DNA of 64,000 nucleotides from an uncultured SAR86 cluster bacterium (GTDB lineage: Bacteria > Pseudomonadota > Gammaproteobacteria > Magnimaribacterales > Magnimaribacteraceae). Positions within the stretch are counted from its first letter, which is position 1. Every line of letters starts with the position of its first letter. The stretch covers positions 62,001 to 126,000 of the forward strand of contig CACLAF010000004.1 in assembly GCA_902604855.1 (NCBI GenBank), written 5' to 3'. The notes beneath the pieces were generated by a model that worked only from the letters and a program-made list of their open reading frames with translations, was not told the DNA's origin and did no database searches. Of the stretch, positions 26,814-35,247 are shown piece by piece. The position numbers and the translations under genes are program-made.

Positions 26814-28439
26814 TTAATTGATTGCATGTATATGATCAGAGATTTTTTCCGCGATCATCATGGTCGGGGCATCTGTGTTTCCCCCTATTAGGGTAGGCAT
26901 GAGTGAAGCATCAACAACTCTCAAGCCATTTACTTTTCTTACTTGTCCATATTCATTAGTCACAGCCATTTCATCCATTCCCATTTTGCAAGTGCCGACC
27001 GGGTGATAAAGAGTTTCTGCAGTATTTCTAATATATTCATCTAAAGAATTATCATCTGTAATATCAAGATTTTCTTTTGGCCGGATTCTCACACCACGAT
27101 ATTCATCAAACGCTTCTTGCATGAAAATCTCGTGTGCCACTCTTAATCCATTTCTAGTGTCTACAAGGTCCTGTTGTTCGGAGAAATAATTAGGATAAAT
27201 TAATGGGGGATCTTCTGGATCTTTACTTCTCAGAGTAACGTAGCCTCTGCTTTGTGGTCTTAAGGTGTAAAGACCTACTGCAAATCTATGATCTTTTGGA
27301 ATACCTTCTCTGCCATGATCATCGTCTAAAGCGACAGATACATAAAATAACTGTAGATCAGGAATATCTTTTTCCGGACTTGATTTAAGAAAAGCTCCTG
27401 CTCCACAAGGTGGATTGGCAGCGTCACCTTTTCGAAAAAATAGATATTGTAGTCCTGCCAATGCCATTCTTACTCTAGATGCCGATCTATGGAGTGTAAC
27501 TGGTTTAATTGATTCAAATTGTGTAGAAACAGCAATATGATCTTGTAAATTTTTACCAACACCTTCGAGATTACATAAAGTTTTTATTCCAAGATTTGAG
27601 AGCTCGCTAGTGTCTCCTATTCCGCTTCTCATCAGTATCATAGGGGAGCAAAGAGCTCCACTACATAAGATAATTTCTTTGTTTGCAAAAGCGGTAAAAT
27701 TCTTCCCTTTTTTTTGAAATTCAATTCCTATAGCCTTCTTACCATCCATTATGACTTTATCCACAGTCACATTTAGTTGCGTTTCCAGATTTTTTCTTTT
27801 GAGGGCTGGATGAAGATAGGCTTTTGAGGCACTGCATCGGCTTGCTCCTAACATAGTATGTTCATATCGTGAAACCCCTTCTTGGTATTTTCCATTAAAA
27901 TCTTCCGTAAAAGGATGGCCTGCTTGTTGGCCCGCCTCAATGAACTTATCTAGCAGTAAATCATCCGTTCTTTTTGCCCTCGTAACCGAAAGAGGTCCAT
28001 CAAAACCATGATATTCGGAGGAATTTTCACCTTGAAAAGATTCTGATTTTTTAAAATATGGCAGTACATCCTCGTAAGACCAACCAGAATTACCTAACTG
28101 CCCCCAAAGATTATAATCAAATGCATGACCTCTAATATATATCATTCCATTGATCGATGATGAGCCTCCCCATCCTTTGCCCCTAGGCCAATACATTTTC
28201 CTATTAGACAATCCTTCCTGTGCTTGCGTTTCGTATGCATAGTTATACTTATTTGCTCCTGAAACTAGCTGCGAGTAACCTGAAGGCATATTTATAAATA
28301 GACTTTTATCTTTGCCACCACTCTCCATTAATAAAACATTATTTTTTGTGTTTTCTGTAAGTCTGTTTGCCAATACACAACCTGCACTGCCTGCTCCAAC
28401 AATTATATAATCTGGGTAATTTTGGTCGCTACTTTTCAT
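26814..28439 (-). CDS. GMC family (choline/alcohol dehydrogenase-like) oxidoreductase
   Basis: A 541-residue FAD enzyme when started at ATG 28439. The ADP-binding motif IIVGAGSAGCVLANRL lies at residues 12-27, the GMC signature GKGWGGSSSINGMIYIRGH follows, and the C-terminal catalytic histidine is in LYHPVGTCKMG with VVDASLMPTLIGGN after it. It oxidises a primary or secondary alcohol and passes electrons to a quinone or oxygen. An upstream TTG-rich extension (to 28457) would overlap the SCP2-like gene and has no family support. Downstream of the enolase-superfamily enzyme, it could oxidise a hydroxylated intermediate. Confidence 0.9.
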   Translation of the reverse strand: MKSSDQNYPDYIIVGAGSAGCVLANRLTENTKNNVLLMESGGKDKSLFINMPSGYSQLVSGANKYNYAYETQAQEGLSNRKMYWPRGKGWGGSSSINGMIYIRGHAFDYNLWGQLGNSGWSYEDVLPYFKKSESFQGENSSEYHGFDGPLSVTRAKRTDDLLLDKFIEAGQQAGHPFTEDFNGKYQEGVSRYEHTMLGASRCSASKAYLHPALKRKNLETQLNVTVDKVIMDGKKAIGIEFQKKGKNFTAFANKEIILCSGALCSPMILMRSGIGDTSELSNLGIKTLCNLEGVGKNLQDHIAVSTQFESIKPVTLHRSASRVRMALAGLQYLFFRKGDAANPPCGAGAFLKSSPEKDIPDLQLFYVSVALDDDHGREGIPKDHRFAVGLYTLRPQSRGYVTLRSKDPEDPPLIYPNYFSEQQDLVDTRNGLRVAHEIFMQEAFDEYRGVRIRPKENLDITDDNSLDEYIRNTAETLYHPVGTCKMGMDEMAVTNEYGQVRKVNGLRVVDASLMPTLIGGNTDAPTMMIAEKISDHIHAIN

Positions 28440-28440
28440 T

Positions 28441-28860
28441 TTATAAAGTAAAAGCAACCATTCGATTATGAAATTCAGTTATATAACTTGGACTAGATGC
28501 CAAATCACCTTCTACCTTTTCATATGGATCAGGATCTCTTTTTGGTGGATTTTCTGAGTATTCTTTGATTAATTCAGGCGTATAAAAAATGTAGGCACTT
28601 TTCAATGCAGAAGCATAACTTGCCTGAATTTTCACATCAGCACTTTCATACTGACCTAGATTTACTTGAGCTGATTTTCCATCAATCAAAATATGGTAGT
28701 AAACAAAACCATTCTCATCCGAGATTTCTGTGGGAGATTCTGCTAAAGCTTCAGAGACGCTAAATCTTTTACCTTCTTCTCCATTTTTACCTACTATATC
28801 TTTTAAAACAGAGTCAGCTTTTTTTATCCATTCTTTGCTCAAGAAAACTACTTTCGTCAT
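28441..28860 (-). CDS. small SCP2-like protein of unknown function
   Basis: A 139-residue soluble protein, no signal peptide or membrane segment. The segment VNLGQYESADVKIQASYASA resembles the middle of SCP2 sterol-carrier domains, where a DVxI strand precedes a helix, but the match is weak and the domain is short. SCP2-like proteins bind hydrophobic ligands such as sterols or acyl-CoA. It lies between the enolase-superfamily enzyme and the GMC oxidoreductase with gaps of 12 and 1 nt. A carrier for a hydrophobic pathway intermediate is a reasonable guess only. Confidence 0.5.
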   Translation of the reverse strand: MTKVVFLSKEWIKKADSVLKDIVGKNGEEGKRFSVSEALAESPTEISDENGFVYYHILIDGKSAQVNLGQYESADVKIQASYASALKSAYIFYTPELIKEYSENPPKRDPDPYEKVEGDLASSPSYITEFHNRMVAFTL

Positions 28861-28872
28861 TTGTATTATTTT

Positions 28873-30072
28873 TTAAATTTTGATCTTAGGTGGACGTGCT
28901 CTCACTGCTTCTTCATTTACATCCATCCCCCATCCTGGCTTCTGATTTAAAACGAGTTCACCATTTTCAATACATAATGGCTCAGTAAAGAATTCTGACA
29001 TCCATGGAACCTCATCAATATCTATTTCCATCAATTGAAGGTTTGGAATAACTGCCGAAAAATGTCCATGCATCATCGTACAAAGATGCGACGTATAGTT
29101 ATGAGGAGAAACATTTAAATCAAATACATCAGCAAGTGATGCAATTTTCAAAGCTTCTGAGAATCCATTCCATGCAACATCCACCAGCGGAATATCCAGT
29201 GAATTATTCATAAAGAAATGTTTATAATTTTTAGCTGTGCATATGAACTCACTGCCCCCTATGGTGGTTGGTGATTTTTTTCTTATTTCGCTCATAACAA
29301 CTGGATCGAATAAGTCAATTTCGAGCCACCTTAAATTTAACTCTCCAAGAGCTTCAGCGATTCTAGTTACTCCATTAGCCTTGAAATTTGAATTCAAATC
29401 TAAAATTAGATCAAATTCATTACCCACTGCATCTCGTAAGGAACTCATTTGGTCAACAATATAATTTAACATCTTAGGCTCAAGATTAAGCTCAGGACCC
29501 CCAGGATGAACTCCATAAGCAGGATAGAAAGATTTACCTCCCTCGTCATCAAAATAAATAATTTTTGTCTTTAAAGCTTTATATCCAGCCTCCCTAACTT
29601 CTATTGCATGATTTGTATAATCCTTTTGAGAACTTATTACTGGTTCATCTACTATTTTGGAATAAGGCGGAAAGCGATTGCTACCAAAGTGGGACCAATA
29701 CAATGGTATTTTAGTCCTTATTGGACCTCCAAAAAGGCTATAAACAGGAACCCCGAGATCTTTTGCGGTTATATCAACAAGACAATTCTGAATTGCACCA
29801 ATAGCCTGATGGTTTAAACCTGCTTGTGATTGTCTAATGCCTGTAATTAAGTCATTATTTATTTTCTCTATCTCTCTAGGATCATTTCCGATCAAGCTCT
29901 TCATCATTGCATGTATTAAGGAATCAAGCCCCATTCTTTTATTAAGCTCAAAACCCACAAATTCAGACCATCCAACGATATTTGAATCTGTTTCTATTTT
30001 TAAAAAGGATATTGATTGGAATCCCTGACCTGTTGCATCTGCATGCAGTGTTTCAAAACTTTTGATCTTCAT
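28873..30072 (-). CDS. mandelate racemase/muconate lactonizing enzyme family protein
   Basis: A 399-residue enolase-superfamily enzyme. The catalytic K168-x-K170 (ALKTKI), the three metal ligands D225 (ILDLNSN), E251 (RWLEIDLF) and E275 (GGSEFI), and the D298/H324 dyad (DVAW and VSPHNY) are all present, the arrangement of the mandelate racemase subgroup. These enzymes abstract a proton next to a carboxylate and dehydrate or epimerise the substrate; many are acid-sugar dehydratases. It is the second gene of the TetR-led run, 5 nt after the regulator. The substrate is unknown. Confidence 0.9.
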   Translation of the reverse strand: MKIKSFETLHADATGQGFQSISFLKIETDSNIVGWSEFVGFELNKRMGLDSLIHAMMKSLIGNDPREIEKINNDLITGIRQSQAGLNHQAIGAIQNCLVDITAKDLGVPVYSLFGGPIRTKIPLYWSHFGSNRFPPYSKIVDEPVISSQKDYTNHAIEVREAGYKALKTKIIYFDDEGGKSFYPAYGVHPGGPELNLEPKMLNYIVDQMSSLRDAVGNEFDLILDLNSNFKANGVTRIAEALGELNLRWLEIDLFDPVVMSEIRKKSPTTIGGSEFICTAKNYKHFFMNNSLDIPLVDVAWNGFSEALKIASLADVFDLNVSPHNYTSHLCTMMHGHFSAVIPNLQLMEIDIDEVPWMSEFFTEPLCIENGELVLNQKPGWGMDVNEEAVRARPPKIKI

Positions 30073-30077
30073 TGATT

Positions 30078-30698
30078 CTAGTTACTAGATTGAACTAAAT
30101 TTATTAATTTAAACGTTTGACTTAGCATTTTTTGAGAAGACTCAACTAAATTAAATCTTCCACCGGATCTTATCCATGCCTCTGTATTGTGGGTATTAGT
30201 GGTATAAATTAAATTGGCAATTAACTTGGGCATTAAGTCTTTCTCTTTATCCATTGATAGGTCCAATGCGATGTTGAACTTCAAGATTTCAATGTATTCA
30301 TTTCCAATAGCAAGTTGAAGTTGTGTAAGTTGTTCGCTTTGGGAAAGACTGTCAACCGTTTCAAGAAAAAACTCACCTTGTTCGAAACTAGATATTTCTT
30401 CTGCTTTTTCTAAGACGTATGATTTCCAGATTTCAAAGGTATCAATTTTGCGATTTTTCATTAATTCCCTCAAAGCTTCACAAGAGGCAGAGGAGGCCAG
30501 AGAGAATTTTGTTGGAAAGTGTTTATAGAGAGTTTGAACATGGATTCCAGCTTCATCGGCGACATTCTGCATTGTTAGGTTTCTGTAGCCATTTTCGTTG
30601 AGAAGTCTATTACAAGTTTTTACTAATACCGCTCTGGTATTATTTCTTCTCTTTTCTCTGAGAGGATAAATTTTTTTTGTATTAACGATTTGTGTCAT
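30078..30698 (-). CDS. TetR/AcrR family transcriptional regulator
   Basis: A 206-residue repressor. The N-terminal helix-turn-helix reads NLTMQNVADEAGIHVQTLYKHFPTKFSL (about residues 39-66), with YKHFPTK as the classic TetR recognition-helix ending. The C-terminal part is the ligand-binding helical domain, dissimilar to well-known members. It lies at the hinge between the divergent TonB-receptor gene and the nine-gene minus-strand run that it heads, and probably represses both. A palindromic AT-rich site is in the 110-nt gap. The inducer may be the pathway substrate. Confidence 0.9.
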   Translation of the reverse strand: MTQIVNTKKIYPLREKRRNNTRAVLVKTCNRLLNENGYRNLTMQNVADEAGIHVQTLYKHFPTKFSLASSASCEALRELMKNRKIDTFEIWKSYVLEKAEEISSFEQGEFFLETVDSLSQSEQLTQLQLAIGNEYIEILKFNIALDLSMDKEKDLMPKLIANLIYTTNTHNTEAWIRSGGRFNLVESSQKMLSQTFKLINLVQSSN

Positions 30699-30719
30699 CT
30701 TTATAAACTTAACTATTAG

Positions 30720-30749
30720 GTATAGAAACTATATTAATATATCATATAC
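30720..30749. promoter_or_regulatory. candidate TetR operator in the divergent promoter
   Basis: TATATTAATATA (30730-30741) is a perfect 12-bp palindrome flanked by GTATA (30720-30724) and TATAC (30745-30749). This nested symmetric site sits between the TetR and TonB-receptor starts. AT-rich sequence makes short palindromes easy to find, so binding is unproven. Confidence 0.45.
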
Positions 30750-30808
30750 TATTAGCAAAAATAATTAACATAAACTCTGTTTCTAATTTTTAACACTGGG
30801 GAAAAAAA

Positions 30809-33115
30809 ATGAATAAAGTAATCAAAATCTTTTACATGTTGTTATTAGGAACAACAGTAAGCTTTTTTCAGGCAGATGAATCTAATGAAGAATCTGCAGA
30901 AGAATCAATTGATGAAGTTATAGTAACAGCAACCTATAGAGAAACGAATCTTATGGATACTGCTGTATCTATGACCGTCATTTCCGATGATCTGGCTGAG
31001 AATATGGGCGCTCAAAGTATGGAAGGCCTCCATACAGCAGTTCCAGGTTTAACAATGACTGGTAGCTCAAATGGCACAAATAGATATTCTATAAGAGGGA
31101 TTTCATCTCAATCTGGAGAGAATGTATATCAATTAACTGGAGCATCTGTAGGCGTGTATATTGATAATGTGCCTGTTACTTCAGCAATGGGACCAAATAG
31201 GCAATCTAACGGAGTGCTTTTTGATATTAATAGAGTAGAGGTTCTTAAAGGGCCGCAGGGAACTCTATTTGGAGAAGGATCTCAAGGAGGAACTATAAGA
31301 TTTATCTATAATCAGCCTGATTTATCTGGACTTGATTATGCTTATAATACATCTATTGCTTCAATGGATGAGGCTGATGATCTGGCCGCAAGAATTGATT
31401 TTATGGTTAATATGCCTTTAAATGATAATTCCGCAATTCGCTTAGTTGGTTGGTCTTCGGCAACGCCAGGATTCATCGATAATTTTAATCCTGTTGAGGA
31501 TGATATAAATTCTGCAGAATCAAATGGATTAAGAGCTACACTACTTTATGAGGTAGATGAAACTTTGTCATTAACTGCGACTTATCACCATTCTTCACAA
31601 GAATCTGATGGAGCTGAGAGTACAACTGAGGCGTTTGTTTCTAATGCCGTTAGATATCCTGGTGTCACACCAATGTCTGAAGATGCAACTGATATTTTTA
31701 GTTTAGTGATAGAAAAAGATTTAGGTTGGGCAGAATTTACATCAATTTCATCTTATACAGATCGTGAACTAAATGAAATCCAAGAAGGACCTGCATCAAC
31801 TCTTGCAGTATTTGATTTTTATTATAACGGGTCAGGAGAACCTGGAACTTCAGATCATCCTTACTGTGCTGCAGGAGCTGCTTTTGGCCTATGCCCAGGG
31901 TTTCCAGGACTTTATAATCTTACTTTAGGAGCAGGGACAACGATAGGTGATGGATATAATCTGCAAGCTGCCAATAGTTACAACGACTATATAAGTGAAA
32001 GAAAAACTCAAGAATTTAGACTAGTTTCCCCTGCTGATGAACGCTTGAGATGGACAGTAGGTGCTTTCTGGAAAGATAGTGAAGAAGATATCAAATCGCA
32101 ACAAAAGGCAGCTTACTACCCTGATAGAGAAGCTGTAGTCAAGCCTTTAATGGACCCTTTATGGGTGGTTCCAGCAAATACTCATGTTGACTCCTTAGAA
32201 GAAACAGCCTTTTTTGGTGAATTGAGTTACAACATTATAGAAAACCTGGAGGCAACAGTAGGGTTTAGGACTTCTGATCTAGAGCAATCTTTTACAACAT
32301 CGACAGTGGGTACAGATGATTCTCCAACTTCAGAAAAGTTTGTACTATCTTGGACAGCTTCTGATGATTTGTTGATTTACGGAAGTTACGCAAGTGGTTT
32401 CAGAATAGGAAACTTTGATAATGGACTGCTAAATTCAATTCAGCAATACGAAGGCTTTGCCGGCACTGGACCGACAACTGATGCTTTGAGGCAGTCCTTA
32501 CTTTTTGAAGGTGATGAACTTGAAAATGTCGAGCTAGGAGTTAAAACTACTTTGATGGATGGAATGGTTATGATTCAAGCTTCAGTTTATCAAATGGATT
32601 GGAATGATATGATTCAATTAGTGGCCAATCCCTTAAATCCTGGTCAGTTCTATAATGATAATAGTGGTGGAGCTGAAATAGATGGCGCTGAACTGGATAT
32701 AACAGCCTATGTTACTGATCGTCTGACTATGAGATTGGCTGCTGACTATAATGATTCTGAAGTTTTATCAGCTGATGGAACATCCGTTACCGAATTAGTT
32801 TATGCTCCAGATGAAAGTTTTTATGTCTCCATGGATTATTCTTTCCCCACAGATAATTCTTGGTCAGTTGATATGCATCTAGATTTCTCCGAGGTTGCAG
32901 AGCAATATGGAGATGTAGCTAACACAGTGATTATCCCGAAATATAATTTATTAAATGGAAGAGTTACTCTTCGTAGCCCAGACCAGAAGTGGAGGGTTGC
33001 TATGTTCTCAACAAATATGGCCGGTAAAGAGATACAAAGAGGAAAGGATACTCTTGGGAATCTCTACTGGTTTAATCCAAAACAAATTGGTCTTGAGTTC
33101 GGTTATAATTTTTAG
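30809..33115 (+). CDS. TonB-dependent outer-membrane receptor
   Basis: A 768-residue receptor with a signal peptide (about residues 1-21), a TonB box (EVIVTATY, about 36-43), a plug domain (SMTVISDDLAE through RVEVLKGPQGTLFG and SQGGTIRF), and a large barrel ending in Phe. The plug motif EVLKGPQGTLFGEG is typical of the receptors in sphingomonads and SAR86 that take up organic substrates. No iron-siderophore marker is visible and the operon is oxidative, so an organic ligand is more likely than iron (inference). A GGGGA ribosome site precedes ATG 30809. No TonB/ExbBD is in the window. Confidence 0.95.
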   Translation: MNKVIKIFYMLLLGTTVSFFQADESNEESAEESIDEVIVTATYRETNLMDTAVSMTVISDDLAENMGAQSMEGLHTAVPGLTMTGSSNGTNRYSIRGISSQSGENVYQLTGASVGVYIDNVPVTSAMGPNRQSNGVLFDINRVEVLKGPQGTLFGEGSQGGTIRFIYNQPDLSGLDYAYNTSIASMDEADDLAARIDFMVNMPLNDNSAIRLVGWSSATPGFIDNFNPVEDDINSAESNGLRATLLYEVDETLSLTATYHHSSQESDGAESTTEAFVSNAVRYPGVTPMSEDATDIFSLVIEKDLGWAEFTSISSYTDRELNEIQEGPASTLAVFDFYYNGSGEPGTSDHPYCAAGAAFGLCPGFPGLYNLTLGAGTTIGDGYNLQAANSYNDYISERKTQEFRLVSPADERLRWTVGAFWKDSEEDIKSQQKAAYYPDREAVVKPLMDPLWVVPANTHVDSLEETAFFGELSYNIIENLEATVGFRTSDLEQSFTTSTVGTDDSPTSEKFVLSWTASDDLLIYGSYASGFRIGNFDNGLLNSIQQYEGFAGTGPTTDALRQSLLFEGDELENVELGVKTTLMDGMVMIQASVYQMDWNDMIQLVANPLNPGQFYNDNSGGAEIDGAELDITAYVTDRLTMRLAADYNDSEVLSADGTSVTELVYAPDESFYVSMDYSFPTDNSWSVDMHLDFSEVAEQYGDVANTVIIPKYNLLNGRVTLRSPDQKWRVAMFSTNMAGKEIQRGKDTLGNLYWFNPKQIGLEFGYNF

Positions 33116-33128
33116 ATAATTATATTTT

Positions 33129-34022
33129 ATGTCGGAAGCTACAAAAAAGATGGATAAGAGAGAGCCGATAGTGGTTCCGCCTATAGATAATCTACTTTAT
33201 GACACCAATCCTCCTGAAGTTATTTCAGATGAATTGAGGCCGGTGCTTGAAGATCTTGGTTTAGTTGATGTTTGCCATAAGCTTGCTAAAGAAGGATGGG
33301 CTGTTATTGAAGATGCTGCTTCGCCAGAATTTAACGAACGTCTTAGGAATGCAATTATAGACTCTGTGGACGGACTAGATACTGTAGCGGCATCTCCAGC
33401 TAAGGCTGCTGGGAAAAATATGAATCTTCGAGAAGATCCAGTATTTGGTGAAGCGGCTCTCAATCCAAAAATCTTAGCTGTTGCTGAATTTTCAGTTGGC
33501 AGAGGCTTCCTCTTTAGTCAAATGACAACTTCTGTGAAGTGTCAGGGAGCAAAAGGAATAGCATTGCACTGTGATAATAATTGGCTACCTGCCCCGTTTC
33601 CTGAGCATAATATGATAACGACTTTTTGTTGGGCTTGTGATGATTTCAACAAAGAGAATGGAGCAACTTCCGTCATCCCTGGTACGCAAATTCTCAAAAG
33701 ACATCCTAATGAAGAAGAATCTAATGATCTTGGAGGTTCTGTTGCAATAGAGTGTTCAGCAGGGTCGATTGCACTTTGGGACGGTAATATTTGGCATGCT
33801 GCTTATGATCGAGATACCCCTGGCGCAAGAGTAGTAGCGCACATGAGTTATAGCCGTCTAGCAATGCGACCCGTAGAGGATTACTCGAATGAAGCTGATA
33901 TGTTAATTGAAAGACATGGAGGCAGAATGGCGCAATTGTTGGGCAAGGAAGACGCACTTTTTGAATCTGAAGGGTTTGGATATACACAGATGATTCCTAC
34001 ATTCAATAACGCTAAGCGTTAA
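33129..34022 (+). CDS. phytanoyl-CoA dioxygenase (PhyH) family protein
   Basis: A 297-residue Fe(II)/2-oxoglutarate oxygenase. The iron-binding facial triad is H147-C-D149 (ALHCDNNW) and H223 (NIWHAAYD), with R234 (PGARVV) placed to bind 2-oxoglutarate, so it looks catalytic. PhyH proteins hydroxylate acyl-CoA or free hydrophobic substrates; substrates of marine members are mostly unknown. It is encoded 13 nt after the TonB receptor and before the esterase and the Baeyer-Villiger enzyme, so it may install a hydroxyl on the imported compound. Confidence 0.9.
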   Translation: MSEATKKMDKREPIVVPPIDNLLYDTNPPEVISDELRPVLEDLGLVDVCHKLAKEGWAVIEDAASPEFNERLRNAIIDSVDGLDTVAASPAKAAGKNMNLREDPVFGEAALNPKILAVAEFSVGRGFLFSQMTTSVKCQGAKGIALHCDNNWLPAPFPEHNMITTFCWACDDFNKENGATSVIPGTQILKRHPNEEESNDLGGSVAIECSAGSIALWDGNIWHAAYDRDTPGARVVAHMSYSRLAMRPVEDYSNEADMLIERHGGRMAQLLGKEDALFESEGFGYTQMIPTFNNAKR

Positions 34023-34069
34023 TAATAAAAAGCTATTTATTGCGCTTTAGATTTTTTACAGATAAAAAT

Positions 34070-35242
34070 ATGGAAATAAACGGACACTGTGACGAAAATT
34101 TTTCTTCAGTTATAAAAGTTTTTGAAGACAATTTTAAAAATCACGATGAAGTTGGCGCTTCTTTTGCTGCATCTGTAGAAGGAGAGATGGTTGTGGATAT
34201 ATGGGCCGGTCATCTTGAAAGAGAAAAAATTAATCCCTGGAATTCAGACACAATAGTCTCGACTGCGTCTATTACAAAAACTATGGCAGCCATAAGTGCT
34301 TTAATATTAGCTGATAAGGGTGAGTTGGACCTTGATGCACCAGTAATAGATTATTGGCCTGAATTCGCGGTCAATGGCAAAGAACATGTCTTAGTGAAAC
34401 ATTTTTTATGCCATTCAGCAGGCTTACCAGGCCTGAGCAAACAGTATAAATTAAAAGAGATGATGGATTGGGATTTGATGTGTTCTGATTTAGCCAGTCA
34501 GAAGTTGTGGTGGAATGCTGGAGAAAAATGCGGCTATCACACTATGACTTCGGGTTTTCTTATAGGAGAGGTTATCAGAAGAGTATCTGGAAAGACTGTG
34601 GGAGCTTATTTCAATGACGAAGTTTCTTCAAAACTAGATGCTGAATTCTATATAGGAACTCCTGAAGAGCATCATCATAGAGTAGGGAACATGATTCCAC
34701 CGCATGCAGGCGAAATGGAATCCATCGAAGAGTTGAATCATCATTTAGATTTTACCCCTGGCTCTGTAAATATGAGGGTAATGGAAAATTATGACTTTGA
34801 AGAGGACCATCAAGCAATCATGGCCACACCAGAATGGTGGAAGGCGGAAATTCCAGCAGGTAATGGAATGAGTAATGCTCGTGGAGTAGTTAGAGCTCAA
34901 ACAGCTATAGCAAATAAAGGTAAAGCTTTTGGAGTACAACTTATTTCAGAGGAAACTTGCAAAAGAGCAAATGAAGTACAAATTTCTGGTATAGATGAAT
35001 TGATTGGTATTCCTATGACTTATTGCATGGGCTATGCTCAAAGAGATGAACCTTTCGGTGTTTTTGGAGATCCAAAGACTACTATCCATTGGGGTGGTAA
35101 TGGGGGATCCTCAGTCGTCATTGATATAGAAGCTAAACTGTGTTTTTCATATGTCATGAATCGAATGTCTGGCCAAATGTTAGGCGATAAACGTGCGAAT
35201 AATCTCGGATATGCCTTATACGAAGGTTTAAATCCTAATTAA
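34070..35242 (+). CDS. serine hydrolase of the beta-lactamase/family VIII esterase type
   Basis: A 390-residue cytoplasmic hydrolase. The nucleophile motif S67-I-T-K70 (SxxK), the Y156-H-T motif in the place of Y-x-N, and a late HWGGNGGS element replace the class C beta-lactamase KTG triad, as in family VIII esterases. I start at ATG 34070 because the family begins with an IxGxCD-type segment (MEINGHCDENF); the upstream TTG (34040) adds ten unlikely residues. There is no signal peptide, unlike true beta-lactamases. Directly upstream of a Baeyer-Villiger monooxygenase (5-nt gap), it probably hydrolyses the resulting ester or lactone (inference). Confidence 0.87.
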   Translation: MEINGHCDENFSSVIKVFEDNFKNHDEVGASFAASVEGEMVVDIWAGHLEREKINPWNSDTIVSTASITKTMAAISALILADKGELDLDAPVIDYWPEFAVNGKEHVLVKHFLCHSAGLPGLSKQYKLKEMMDWDLMCSDLASQKLWWNAGEKCGYHTMTSGFLIGEVIRRVSGKTVGAYFNDEVSSKLDAEFYIGTPEEHHHRVGNMIPPHAGEMESIEELNHHLDFTPGSVNMRVMENYDFEEDHQAIMATPEWWKAEIPAGNGMSNARGVVRAQTAIANKGKAFGVQLISEETCKRANEVQISGIDELIGIPMTYCMGYAQRDEPFGVFGDPKTTIHWGGNGGSSVVIDIEAKLCFSYVMNRMSGQMLGDKRANNLGYALYEGLNPN

Positions 35243-35247
35243 AGGAC

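Noticed and set aside
30809-33115. Siderophore receptor for iron
   Set aside because: No iron-regulated site, siderophore gene or Fur box is visible, and the operon is for organic breakdown.
34070-35242. Beta-lactamase homology as antibiotic resistance
   Set aside because: No signal peptide, SxxK and YxT pattern of esterases, and an operon position beside a Baeyer-Villiger enzyme point to an esterase.
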